From Pleionea litopenaei (GTDB taxonomy: Bacteria; Pseudomonadota; Gammaproteobacteria; Enterobacterales; Kangiellaceae): a DNA stretch of 64,000 bases. The notes below the pieces were generated by a model. That model worked only from the letters and a program-made list of their open reading frames with translations, ran no database searches and was not told the DNA's origin. The position numbers and the translations under genes are program-made. Location of the stretch: the NCBI RefSeq assembly GCF_031198435.1, contig NZ_CP133548.1, positions 1,176,001 to 1,240,000 on the forward strand, given 5' to 3'. Shown here in pieces: positions 48,042-56,996 of the stretch; position 1 is the stretch's first letter, and each line of letters starts with the position of its first letter.

Positions 48042-49289
48042 TTAGGCTACTAGGGTCGAAATAAGGCCTTTAATTAAATTTTGTAACACTTTTTGGACTT
48101 CTTGAGCCTTCTCAGTGTCATAGCTCAAATGTTCTTCGTTCAAATAGGTTCTCTGAGACAGCTCCAATTGCAAGCTTGAAATCCCTTTGCTGGGCTCACA
48201 GTAGGCTCGCGTAATATAACCGCCTTTAAAACGACCATTGATCACTTTACTGTAGTTTTGTGTATCAAATGCCTCTACGTACTTTCCAATCGATTCGACA
48301 CAGCTTGCGCCTTGATTCGTTCCAAAGTTAAAGTCGGGTAGTTGCCCTTCAAAAAACCGCGGAACTTGAGACGCGATAGAATGCGCTTCAAATAGCAAAA
48401 CCTGTGGATGATTTTTCTGTAATTCGCCAAGAACTTTCTGCAGTTGTTGGTGATAAGGACGCCAGTACAATTCAATGCGTCGACGTTGTTCTTCTAAGCC
48501 CACTTTCTCACCACTTTGATACATAGGATTCAAATTAAAAAGCGAACTAGGACACAGCTCGGTATTGTTTGCTCCGGGGTAAAGCTCCGCGTCATCTTCA
48601 GGACGATTCAAATCAATAACATAACGAGAGTATCTCGGAACCAAGACATGGCACCCTAACCCAATGGCAAAATCATACAGTTGTCTCAAGTACCAGTCGG
48701 TATCAGGAACGGTAAGCGCTTCTGAAGTCATGGTTTGAGCAATGTCTTCTGGGATGCAGGTACCATTGTGAGGCATACTGATTAACAGCGGGATATGCCC
48801 TTCATGATATTGAAAGCTTGAATTTAAATACTCAGCACCTTCGATTAAAGGTTCTACCATGAGCGGTTTACGATCGGCCATCAAGACGTTCTGTTTCGCC
48901 GATGGGCTTTGCAATAAGAACTCACTGTAATACTCCTTCACTAATTCAAGAGACGTTTGATCTGCGATTTGTTGAACCAAGTGCTCGGAAATTTCAGATA
49001 AAGTCACTTGGTTATTAACAACTGCGTTGACGACTAATCGGTAATAAGCATCGGTAATTGTCGCGTGAAACTTATCGGTGGCTCCCAGCGCACGAGCGTA
49101 TGTTTCGATCACCTTAAAAAGTGTTTGTTGCCCTTCAATTAACCCCTGGTCGAGAAAATAAAAACAGGCAAGTCGTACATGCCCTAAATGATCAAACTGT
49201 TCACCAGGCAGCTCTAACCGCTCTATCGAACTGGCAAATTCACGAATAGCGCGTTCGTCTTGCGTCATTGAATCTGGGTAATTTTGCAT
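48042..49289 (-). CDS. hutG: N-formylglutamate deformylase fused to an N-terminal domain
   Basis: 415 residues. Residues about 160-410 are an N-formylglutamate amidohydrolase: LISMPHNGTCIPE, PRYSRYVIDLNR, FEAHSIASQVPRFF. It releases formate and glutamate, step five of the histidine route after HutF. The first 150 residues are an extra domain with HLGHVRLACFYFL and KFHATITDAYYRLV, absent from ordinary HutG; I do not recognise its function. Divergent from hutC with a HutC-type operator between them. Confidence 0.88.
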   Translation of the reverse strand: MQNYPDSMTQDERAIREFASSIERLELPGEQFDHLGHVRLACFYFLDQGLIEGQQTLFKVIETYARALGATDKFHATITDAYYRLVVNAVVNNQVTLSEISEHLVQQIADQTSLELVKEYYSEFLLQSPSAKQNVLMADRKPLMVEPLIEGAEYLNSSFQYHEGHIPLLISMPHNGTCIPEDIAQTMTSEALTVPDTDWYLRQLYDFAIGLGCHVLVPRYSRYVIDLNRPEDDAELYPGANNTELCPSSLFNLNPMYQSGEKVGLEEQRRRIELYWRPYHQQLQKVLGELQKNHPQVLLFEAHSIASQVPRFFEGQLPDFNFGTNQGASCVESIGKYVEAFDTQNYSKVINGRFKGGYITRAYCEPSKGISSLQLELSQRTYLNEEHLSYDTEKAQEVQKVLQNLIKGLISTLVA

Positions 49290-49350
49290 GATCTTGCTGG
49301 TTCCAATTGCTTAATTGAACGCTATTTTATACCATCGCAGCTATCATTTC

Positions 49351-49362
49351 TTGTCTATACAA
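49351..49362 (+). promoter_or_regulatory. HutC-type operator between hutG and hutC
   Basis: TTGTCTATACAA, dyad TTGT-CTAT-ACAA. It ends nine bases before the hutC ATG and sits between hutG and hutC, so it can regulate both. Confidence 0.65.
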
Positions 49363-49371
49363 TTAAACTTT

Positions 49372-50085
49372 ATGCAGAAGTCAGAATCTCGGTACCTAAA
49401 GGTAAAGCGTTTTATCATGGACGGTATTCGTACCGGGCAGTGGAAATCAGGACAACAAGTTCCCTCTGAAAATGAGCTGGTAAAACTGTGTTCAGTTAGT
49501 CGAATGACCGCTCGTCGCGCGCTTGAGGAACTCGACTCAGAGGGCATATTAGTAAGAGTTCGCGGCAAAGGCTCTTATGTTGCAGAAGAAAAGCATCAAA
49601 GTTCGCTGCTCGAAATTAAAAATATCAAAACGGAAATTACAGAGCAAGGCTTCAAGCATAAAGCCAGTTTGCTAGAGATGAGTGAAATTCCCGCTACGGT
49701 TCAACTGGCCGAGCTTTTTGGTTTGGCTGAAGGTGCGACTTTGTTTCACTCAATCATAGTGCACTATCAAAACGAGGAGCCCGTTCAGGTTGAAGAGAGG
49801 TTCATCAACCCGGCTATCGCAAAGGATTACTTAAACCAAGATTTTAAATCGATTACGCCAAATGAGTATTTAACTCACATTGCACCTGTCACCGAAGCAG
49901 AGCATGTTATCGAAGCAATTGTTCCTGAAAAGCAATACTTTAACTTGCTACAACTAGAGCAAGACGAGGCCATTCTTTTATTGACTCGTACAACTTGGAG
50001 TTTTGAGCATGCCGTAAGCTTTGCCAAGCTTTATCACCCCGGCAAACGCTACCGCCTGCAAAGCCGTTTCACCCCTAAGTCGTAA
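49372..50085 (+). CDS. hutC: Histidine utilization repressor (GntR family)
   Basis: 237 residues from the ATG at 49372 (MQKSESRYLKVKRFI). N-terminal winged helix with SENELVKLCSVSRMTARRALEELDSEG, and a C-terminal UTRA ligand domain (about 95-230) that in HutC binds urocanate. A frame extending to 49315 is open but would cover the operator. Next to hutG and hutU, and three operator copies lie nearby. Confidence 0.9.
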   Translation: MQKSESRYLKVKRFIMDGIRTGQWKSGQQVPSENELVKLCSVSRMTARRALEELDSEGILVRVRGKGSYVAEEKHQSSLLEIKNIKTEITEQGFKHKASLLEMSEIPATVQLAELFGLAEGATLFHSIIVHYQNEEPVQVEERFINPAIAKDYLNQDFKSITPNEYLTHIAPVTEAEHVIEAIVPEKQYFNLLQLEQDEAILLLTRTTWSFEHAVSFAKLYHPGKRYRLQSRFTPKS

Positions 50086-50092
50086 TATGGTC

Positions 50093-50104
50093 TCGACTAT
50101 ACAA
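50093..50104 (+). promoter_or_regulatory. Second HutC-type half-conserved operator
   Basis: TCGACTATACAA, the right half ACTATACAAG matches the other HutC-type sites; the left half is degenerate. It lies between hutC and hutU. Confidence 0.4.
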
Positions 50105-50137
50105 GTTTAATGAAGTGAGTTTTTGGCGTAAAAACAA

Positions 50138-50166
50138 CTTGTATATACATGCAAAATTTTTATAAT
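50138..50166 (+). promoter_or_regulatory. hutUH promoter with overlapping HutC-type operator
   Basis: CTTGTATATACATG (50138-50151) is a near-palindrome. Its TTGTAT can serve as the -35 (50139-50144), and TATAAT at 50161-50166 is a perfect -10 with a 16-base spacer. The operator over the -35 suits simple repression. Confidence 0.7.
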
Positions 50167-50197
50167 GAGCGAATTCGTGATTACGGAGAATTGACCT

Positions 50198-51872
50198 ATG
50201 AAAGACAATCGAATTGATACCTCTCGAGAGATCAGAGCGCCCCATGGCTCGAGCCTCAATGCCAAAAGCTGGTTAACTGAAGCTCCGCTGCGCATGCTCA
50301 TGAACAATCTCGACCCAGATGTTGCCGAGCACCCACACAGTCTTGTCGTTTACGGCGGCATTGGTCGGGCTGCTAGAAACTGGGAATGCTATGACAAGAT
50401 TGTCGAAACATTAAAAGAGTTGAATGACGATGAAACCTTATTAGTTCAATCAGGTAAGCCCGTGGGCGTTTTCAAGACCCATGTTGATGCGCCTCGAGTT
50501 CTCATCGCTAATTCTAACTTGGTTCCAAAGTGGGCAACTTGGGAACATTTTAACGAGTTGGATAAAAAAGGCCTAATGATGTATGGTCAAATGACCGCTG
50601 GCTCTTGGATTTATATTGGCAGTCAAGGCATTGTACAAGGGACTTACGAAACCTTCGTAGAAGCTGGTCGACAACATTTTGATGGTAATACTAAAGGAAA
50701 GTGGATATTGACCGGTGGCTTAGGTGGAATGGGCGGCGCACAACCACTCGCAGCAACCATGGCCGGCTATTGTATGATCGCCGTTGAGTGCGATGAGTCT
50801 CGCATCGACTTTCGAATTCGAACAGGCTATGTCGATAAAAAAGCGACCAGCTTAGATGAAGCCATGACACTACTTCAAAGCGCACTGGATGCTGGTGAAG
50901 CGATATCCATCGGTTTATTGGGGAATGCCGCCGATATATTCCCTGAGATGGAAGCCCGAGGTATTAAACCCGATTTAGTGACCGACCAAACATCAGCACA
51001 CGATCCCATCAATGGGTATTTACCACAAGGTTGGACTCTCGAAGAATGGCGCGAGAAAGCACAAACGGCTCCGCAAGAAGTTGCTGCCGCTGCTCGAAAG
51101 TCAATGGCTGTTCAGGTCACTTCAATGGTCAAGTTTGCTAATGCGGGTATTCCTACGGTTGACTACGGAAATAACATTCGACAACAAGCTTTTGATGAAG
51201 GCGTCGAAGATGCCTTTGCATTCCCTGGCTTTGTGCCAGCTTATATTCGTCCATTATTTTGTCGTGGTATCGGTCCTTTTCGTTGGGCGGCTTTATCTGG
51301 CGACCCTGAAGATATTTATAAGACGGATCAGAAAGTTAAAGAAATCATTGCTGATGATCCGCATCTGCATAATTGGTTAGATATGGCCAAACAACGAATC
51401 AGCTTTCAAGGTCTACCCGCTCGAATTTGCTGGGTGGGCTTAGGACTAAGACACAAGCTCGCACTGGCTTTCAACGAAATGGTTCGTACCGGAGAGTTAT
51501 CTGCTCCCGTTGTCATCGGCCGAGATCATCTAGACTCAGGTTCGGTAGCCAGCCCGAACCGTGAAACAGAAAAAATGCAAGATGGTTCAGATGCCGTTTC
51601 TGACTGGCCTCTTCTCAATGCCATGTTGAATGTAGCCAGCGGCGCGACTTGGGTTTCCTTGCATCACGGCGGTGGGGTCGGCATGGGGTATTCGCAACAT
51701 TCTGGGCGTGGTGATTTGTTGTGACGGTTCTGAAGCAGCTGACAAACGAATTGAACGAGTCTTATGGAATGATCCAGCCACTGGCGTTATGCGCCATGCT
51801 GACGCCGGTTATGACATTGCAAAACAATGCGCCAAAGAGTACGGCTTAAACCTTCCGATGGTTGGAGAATAA
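50198..51872 (+). pseudogene. hutU: Urocanate hydratase, interrupted by a one-base frameshift
   Basis: The first frame gives 508 residues to a stop at 51724, clearly urocanase: NAD-binding [18 protein letters not shown] and active-site [19 protein letters not shown]. The protein breaks after [15 protein letters not shown]. The missing C-terminus continues in another frame ([19 protein letters not shown] to PMVGE, ending 51872). Removing one G from the GGG at 51704-51706 restores 557 residues, the normal urocanase length. The cause could be mutation or a sequencing error. The start has GGAG about 11 bases upstream. Followed by hutH after 3 bases. Confidence 0.85.
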
Positions 51873-51875
51873 AAC

Positions 51876-53393
51876 ATGCAAACCATTAATGTGATCCCAG
51901 GGAAATTAACACTCCAAGAGTTACGCCAGATTTTCGAAGGGCCAGTACAGCTATCTTTGGATGACTCGGCGATCGACAAAATAAATCAAAGTGCCGCGAC
52001 CGTTCAACAATGCATTGATGAAGACAGAACCGTGTATGGAATCAATACTGGCTTTGGTTTACTCGCTCAAACGAGAATTGATACCGACAAGTTAAGCTTA
52101 CTGCAAACATCACTGGTATTGTCACACGCAGCGGGACTTGGCAAACCTTTAGATGAAGCGACCACTCGCTTGCTAATGGCGCTTAAAATTAACAGCCTTG
52201 CGCAAGGACATTCAGGAATTCGTCTATCAACGATTGAATTATTGATTGAACTTTTTAATCACAATGCCTTGCCGGTTATCCCCGAAAAAGGATCGGTCGG
52301 AGCCTCAGGAGATCTCGCTCCACTCGCGCATATGAGCGCGCCACTGATTGGTGCCGGAGAAATAATATTAGACGCTCAACGCATGCCGGCCGTTGATGCA
52401 TTAGCTCAGTTAAAAATGAGTCCGATTGAACTTGCTCCGAAGGAAGGCTTGGCTCTATTAAATGGAACCCAAGCCTCAACAGCGCTCGCACTCAAAGGCT
52501 TATTTTTAGCTGAAAATAATTTCAAGTCAGCCACGATAGCCGGTGCGATGAGTGTCGACGCATTACTTGGCAGTGTTACACCTTTTGATGCTCGTATTCA
52601 TCAAGTGCGAGGGCACCAAGGACAAATTGATTCTGCGAGTTTCTATCGTCAGCTTTTAACGGGAAGCAATATCAATCAATCGCACGCAGACTGCGAGAAA
52701 GTTCAAGATCCTTACTCCTTGCGTTGCCAACCACAAGTAATGGGAGCGTGTTTAGACCAACTTCGCTACGCGGCAAAGACGTTACTGATTGAAGCCAACG
52801 CAGTGTCGGATAATCCACTGGTATTCAGTGACGACCAAGATATTTTATCAGGAGGTAACTTTCATGCGGAACCTGTTGCCTTGGCAGCAGATGCCATCGC
52901 CGTAGCTATTGCTGAAATAGGAGCCATTTCAGAACGACGTATCGCTATTTATATGGACAAACACATGAGTGGATTACCAGCGTTTTTAGTAGAAAACAGT
53001 GGTGTGAATTCTGGGTTTATGATTGCCCAGGTGACCGCAGCAGCGCTGGCTTCAGAAAACAAGACGCTTGCACACCCAGCGTCAGTCGATAGCTTACCCA
53101 CGTCAGCAAACCAAGAAGATCACGTTAGCATGGCTACTTTTGCTGCAAGACGTTTAACCGATATGGCTGAGAATACCGCAGGAGTGATTTGTGTCGAATT
53201 ATTATGTGCTGCGCAGGGAATCGATTTTCGTCGCCCCTTGCAATCGTCAGACGTATTAGAGTCTGCTCACCAAAAAGTAAGGCAACGGGCAGCTCACTTT
53301 GATAAAGACCGATACATTTCCACCGAGATGGAAGCACTTCAACTCGCTGTTTTAGGTGGTGTCTTTAACGATGGGCTTCCTAGCTTGTTCTAA
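51876..53393 (+). CDS. hutH: Histidine ammonia-lyase
   Basis: 505 residues, first step of histidine degradation. The MIO cofactor triad is Ala143-Ser144-Gly145 in [15 protein letters not shown]. Other features: [12 protein letters not shown] and NPLVF segments. Begins 3 bases after hutU, clearly one operon. Confidence 0.97.
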   Translation: MQTINVIPGKLTLQELRQIFEGPVQLSLDDSAIDKINQSAATVQQCIDEDRTVYGINTGFGLLAQTRIDTDKLSLLQTSLVLSHAAGLGKPLDEATTRLLMALKINSLAQGHSGIRLSTIELLIELFNHNALPVIPEKGSVGASGDLAPLAHMSAPLIGAGEIILDAQRMPAVDALAQLKMSPIELAPKEGLALLNGTQASTALALKGLFLAENNFKSATIAGAMSVDALLGSVTPFDARIHQVRGHQGQIDSASFYRQLLTGSNINQSHADCEKVQDPYSLRCQPQVMGACLDQLRYAAKTLLIEANAVSDNPLVFSDDQDILSGGNFHAEPVALAADAIAVAIAEIGAISERRIAIYMDKHMSGLPAFLVENSGVNSGFMIAQVTAAALASENKTLAHPASVDSLPTSANQEDHVSMATFAARRLTDMAENTAGVICVELLCAAQGIDFRRPLQSSDVLESAHQKVRQRAAHFDKDRYISTEMEALQLAVLGGVFNDGLPSLF

Positions 53394-53407
53394 AAATATC
53401 ACCCGCT

Positions 53408-53427
53408 GAAGGGGAGTCATCCCCTTC
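53408..53427 (+). terminator. Terminator after hutH
   Basis: 8-bp stem GAAGGGGA/TCCCCTTC with GTCA loop, followed by TCTTTC. Placed 15 bases past the hutH stop. Confidence 0.75.
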
Positions 53428-53593
53428 TCTTTCATCATTTTTGATATTAAATATTTATAAACAGCCGAAATTTAATCACACACAAGGCTAAAAAAACCAA
53501 GACATCTGCGCTAGACACCCACTCAATTTAGGTTAGCGTCAATATCCCTCTACCTTGCCATATTTCTGCTTAAAATTTCGTCTATACTCATAT

Positions 53594-53712
53594 TGGGTGA
53601 ACAAAGAAACGTTCACGAACATTTGAGCGTCTCAAGGTTTCCCAGTCTTGGTTGTTACATTTTTTATTCCTATTAATTATGGGAAGCCCGGGAATTACCC
53701 GGGCTTTTTATT
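53594..53712 (+). ncRNA. Candidate small RNA ahead of pheL
   Basis: A TATACT hexamer (53583-53588) precedes a roughly 115-base segment with hairpins GTGAAC/GTTCAC and TTGAG/CTCAA and ends in a strong terminator (53684-53709). The -35 is poor, and no ORF with a ribosome site lies inside. This suggests an independent small RNA; it could be a second leader. Confidence 0.4.
53684..53709 (+). terminator. Strong terminator upstream of pheL
   Basis: Stem AAGCCCGGG/CCCGGGCTT, loop AATTA, followed by a T run. Ends a transcript started upstream of the phe leader. Confidence 0.85.
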
Positions 53713-53746
53713 GACAAAACTTTCAAATCGCCTTACTTTTTAAATC

Positions 53747-53794
53747 ATGAAAATTATCAACACATTTTATTTTGGTTTCTTTATCCGGCAATGA
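53747..53794 (+). CDS. pheL: pheA leader peptide
   Basis: 15 residues MKIINTFYFGFFIRQ, with four Phe and one Tyr within six residues of one another. The TTGACA at 53711-53716 could be its -35. It precedes an attenuator and pheA, so phenylalanine-tRNA charging controls readthrough as in E. coli pheL. Confidence 0.85.
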   Translation: MKIINTFYFGFFIRQ

Positions 53795-53819
53795 GTCAGG
53801 AGGGAGCCATTCGTTTTTA

Positions 53820-53844
53820 AAAACCTCCACCTTGGAGGTTTTTT
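53820..53844 (+). terminator. pheA attenuator terminator
   Basis: Stem AAAACCTCCA/TGGAGGTTTT, 3-base loop, then TT. GGAGG at 53799-53803 can pair with the CCTCC of the 5' arm, providing the alternative antiterminator. Confidence 0.85.
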
Positions 53845-53863
53845 CGTTTCTAGAGGATAGAAA

Positions 53864-55018
53864 ATGTTAACCAGCGAACAGTTAAGTGAACTACGCGCCA
53901 AAATTGATCATCTTGATTTAGCTTTGATTCAATTATTGGCTGAACGGCAAGAGCTCTGTGATCACGTTGGCAAGCACAAAATCGAATGTGGTCTCGATAC
54001 TCGTGATTTAGATAGAGAAAAAGATCTCATACTAAAAAAAATCGCCTTAGGTAAGCAGTCAGGCTTGAGCACCCTTTTTGTGCAACAAATCTTTCAACTG
54101 ATCATTGAGCAATCGGTCAAACTACAGTACCAAATGCGCGTGCCCGCTTCAGGAGATCTAAATCCTCGTGTGGCCTTCTTAGGTGACCATGGCTCTTACA
54201 GCCATCAAGCTTTGAATAAATATTTCTCGTTATCGAAAGCAAGCCCCAGACCTATGGGATACCCAAGTTTTAGAGCAATATTAAACTCAGTGAGAAATGA
54301 AGAGATGGATGTCGGAATCTTACCCATCGAGAACACGACATCAGGCGCTATTCTCGACGTCTATGATTTATTGCAAGGCTCCGGCATACATATTATTGGA
54401 GAGGAAGTGCTTGATATTCAACATTGCTTAGTTGGCAAAGCCGGTAATATAGATAATGTAAAAACCATTTTGGGTCATCCACAAGCGCTCGCTCAGTGCT
54501 CCGAACTTTTACAATCTAATGATCAATGGAAAATTGAATACTGCAGCAGTAGCGCAAACGCCATTGAACAAGTGATTAAACGTGATGACCCATCGGTCGT
54601 TGCCATTGCCAACGCTTTCGCCGCTGAAATGTATCAATTGCCTGTGGTCACTCAAAACATTGCCAACAATCAAAAAAACTTCACTCGTTTCATTCTCATC
54701 GCCAAAGAACCGGTGAGTGTGCCTGAACAAATTCCCTGCAAAGTTTCATTGGTATTATCAACAAAACAAACGTCAGGATCATTGGCGACGGTACTCAATG
54801 AGCTGAAATCCCAAGATATTGTATTGACGAAATTGCAATCTAGACCTATTCCAGAAAAACCTTGGGAAGAATTATTTTATATTGACCTCGAAGGCCATTT
54901 GGATGCGCCTAACGTTCAAGCTGCCTTAGCCGGTTGCGACAATCATTGTCAGTTTTTAAAGGTTCTTGGTTGTTATCCGAATAGTCAGTTGGAGACGCCT
55001 GATTTATATGGGAGCTAG
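53864..55018 (+). CDS. pheA: Chorismate mutase / prephenate dehydratase (P-protein)
   Basis: 384-residue bifunctional enzyme making phenylpyruvate from chorismate. Chorismate mutase (about 5-90, RAKIDHLDLALIQLLAERQEL), prephenate dehydratase (about 105-285, VAFLGDHGSYSHQA; NTTSGAI), and ACT domain (about 295-375; the Phe-binding ESRP equivalent is QSRPIP). Ribosome site AGAGGA. Preceded by pheL and attenuator. Confidence 0.95.
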   Translation: MLTSEQLSELRAKIDHLDLALIQLLAERQELCDHVGKHKIECGLDTRDLDREKDLILKKIALGKQSGLSTLFVQQIFQLIIEQSVKLQYQMRVPASGDLNPRVAFLGDHGSYSHQALNKYFSLSKASPRPMGYPSFRAILNSVRNEEMDVGILPIENTTSGAILDVYDLLQGSGIHIIGEEVLDIQHCLVGKAGNIDNVKTILGHPQALAQCSELLQSNDQWKIEYCSSSANAIEQVIKRDDPSVVAIANAFAAEMYQLPVVTQNIANNQKNFTRFILIAKEPVSVPEQIPCKVSLVLSTKQTSGSLATVLNELKSQDIVLTKLQSRPIPEKPWEELFYIDLEGHLDAPNVQAALAGCDNHCQFLKVLGCYPNSQLETPDLYGS

Positions 55019-55054
55019 AGCTTTCGAGATGAATCCAGTGTCATCTAGATCTGG

Positions 55055-56009
55055 CTGGGAAACCCAGCAGCTCTTGTCTAATTGATGCCCCCAAATATTT
55101 ATCTTTGCCTTTAAATCGTGTTGGGTTACGCAAGCTAACCCAACCTACGTTCGACTTGAGTTGAAGACTTAGCAATCGAGAAAGCTATTATCCCTGTAGG
55201 TTGGGTTGACGCAGGAAACCCAACAGAGCTTCTCAAATCGATGCCTCCCCTATCTTTTTCTTTGCTTTTAAATCCTGTTGGGTTACGCAAGCTAACCCAA
55301 CCTACGTTCGACTTGAGTTGAAGACTTAGCAATCGAAGAAGCTATTATCCCTGTAGGTTGGGTTGACGCAGGAAACCCAACAGAGCTTCTCAAATCGGTG
55401 CAACCAAATATTTATCTTTGCCTTTAAATCGTGTTGGGTTACGCAAAGCTAACCCAACCTACGTTCGACTTGAGTTGAAGACTTAGCAATCGAAGAAGCT
55501 ATTATCTCTGTAGGTTGGGTTGACGCGGGAAACCCAACAGAGCTTCTCTAATCGGTGCAACCAAATATTTATCTTTGCCTTTAAATCGTGTTGGGTTACG
55601 CAAGCTAACCCAACCTAGGTTCGACTTGAATTGAAGACCTAGCAATCGAAGAAGCTATTATCCCTGTAGGTTGGGTTGACGCAGGAAACCCAACAGAGCT
55701 TCTCAAATCGATGCCTCCCCTATCTTTTTCTTTGCTTTTAAATCCTGTTGGGTTACGCAAGCTAACCCAACCTACGTTCGACTTGAGTTGAAGACTTAGC
55801 AATCGAAGAAGCTATTATCCCTGTAGGTTGGGTTGACGCGGGAAACCCAACAGAGCTTCTCTAATCGGTGCAACCAAATATTTATCTTTGCCTTTAAATC
55901 GTGTTGGGTTACGCAAGCTAACCCAACCTACGTTCGACTTGAATTGAAGACCTAGCAATCGAAGAAGCTATTATCCCTGTAGGTTGGGTTGACGCAGGAA
56001 ACCCAACAG
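55055..56009. repeat. Six-copy 157-bp palindromic repeat array with higher-order structure
   Basis: TTGGGTTACG begins at 55121, 55278, 55434, 55591, 55748 and 55904 (spacings 157, 156, 157, 157, 156). Each unit has two inverted repeats, GTTGGGTTA/TAACCCAAC and GTTGGGTT/AACCCAAC, about 60 bases apart. Two spacer types occur in the order B A B B A B, so a 470-bp trimer is duplicated. Units resemble REP/BIME-like elements. Two 65-residue shadow ORFs 470 bases apart are by-products. An incomplete unit begins at 55055. Confidence 0.9.
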
Positions 56010-56117
56010 ATATATTGACCTAAATTATAAAATTGATGATCGAATTCCTATTTCGATAAGCCAAAAATCCAAATTGATGTGATTCTTCAAGCCTCTGAGG
56101 TATTAATGAGGTTGAAA

Positions 56118-56954
56118 ATGAACAAATCAATAAACAATTTGGCAAGCACAAACGACTCACTCGCAAAGCGTTGGATAGCACTTGCCATTCGATGTTGGGT
56201 TGGCGTGGTGTTGATTGGGCAGTGGATGTTTGCAATCTACATTTTTGCCCAATTTACTTGGCCCTTTATGTCTGGAACTATCGACGAGTCGCAGTTCCGC
56301 CATATGATAAAAGGCTATGTAAACGGCGAAACTTTCAATAACACCCTCTTACTTGTTCATGTCATTCCAGTGATGTTCGTATGCTTCAGTGCAGTGCTTC
56401 AATTGATCCCACTCATACGAAAACGCTACCCAACCTTTCACCGAATCAATGGCCGGTTGTTTCTTGTCATTGGCCTAATAGGCGCTATTGGAGGATTATA
56501 TCTGACCTGGATAACAGGCAGCCGATTAAGCAACCTTGGCGCTTTAGGTGTCACTATTAACGGTTTATTGATTCCAATCGCCATTTTCTTGGCTTGGCGC
56601 TTTGCCTTGAATAAAAATTTCACACTTCACCGTCGCTTTGCCGTACACGCGTTTATCCTTATAAATGGCGTTTGGTCATTTCGACTTTACTTAATGGGTT
56701 GGTATTTAATTAACCAAGGTCCGTTAGGAAACAGTTCGACCATCGATGGACCGGCAGATATAGTGCTTTCATTAGCCTCTTTTTTACTACCAATGGCAAT
56801 TGCTGAGCTGGTATTTCGATCAGAAAAAAGCGCTCAACCGAAAACTCTGTGGACCGCGGCTATCGCAGCAACTTTCGGTACGCTTGTGACGTTGATTGGT
56901 GTTGTCGCAGCCTCCATGATGATGTGGGGTCCACGAATTTTGGCAGCCTTCTGA
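56118..56954 (+). CDS. DUF2306 membrane protein
   Basis: About 278 residues; the ATG at 56118 has GAGG six bases upstream and beats earlier in-frame starts. About seven membrane segments; HRINGRLFLVIG and the FTLHRRFAVHAF segment match DUF2306 proteins. Function unknown. Convergent with an AraC-type regulator. Confidence 0.75.
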   Translation: MNKSINNLASTNDSLAKRWIALAIRCWVGVVLIGQWMFAIYIFAQFTWPFMSGTIDESQFRHMIKGYVNGETFNNTLLLVHVIPVMFVCFSAVLQLIPLIRKRYPTFHRINGRLFLVIGLIGAIGGLYLTWITGSRLSNLGALGVTINGLLIPIAIFLAWRFALNKNFTLHRRFAVHAFILINGVWSFRLYLMGWYLINQGPLGNSSTIDGPADIVLSLASFLLPMAIAELVFRSEKSAQPKTLWTAAIAATFGTLVTLIGVVAASMMMWGPRILAAF

Positions 56955-56996
56955 AGCTCTGCTCGCGCACCTGAGGCGCATCTATTGTAACCGGTA

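Noticed and set aside
55135..55802. Two nearly identical 65-residue ORFs 470 bases apart
   Set aside because: Both lie fully inside the palindromic repeat array, have no ribosome site, and their similarity follows from the repeat itself.
55055..56009. CRISPR array
   Set aside because: Unit length of 157 bp, palindromic content, and spacers of only two repeating types rule it out; no cas genes.
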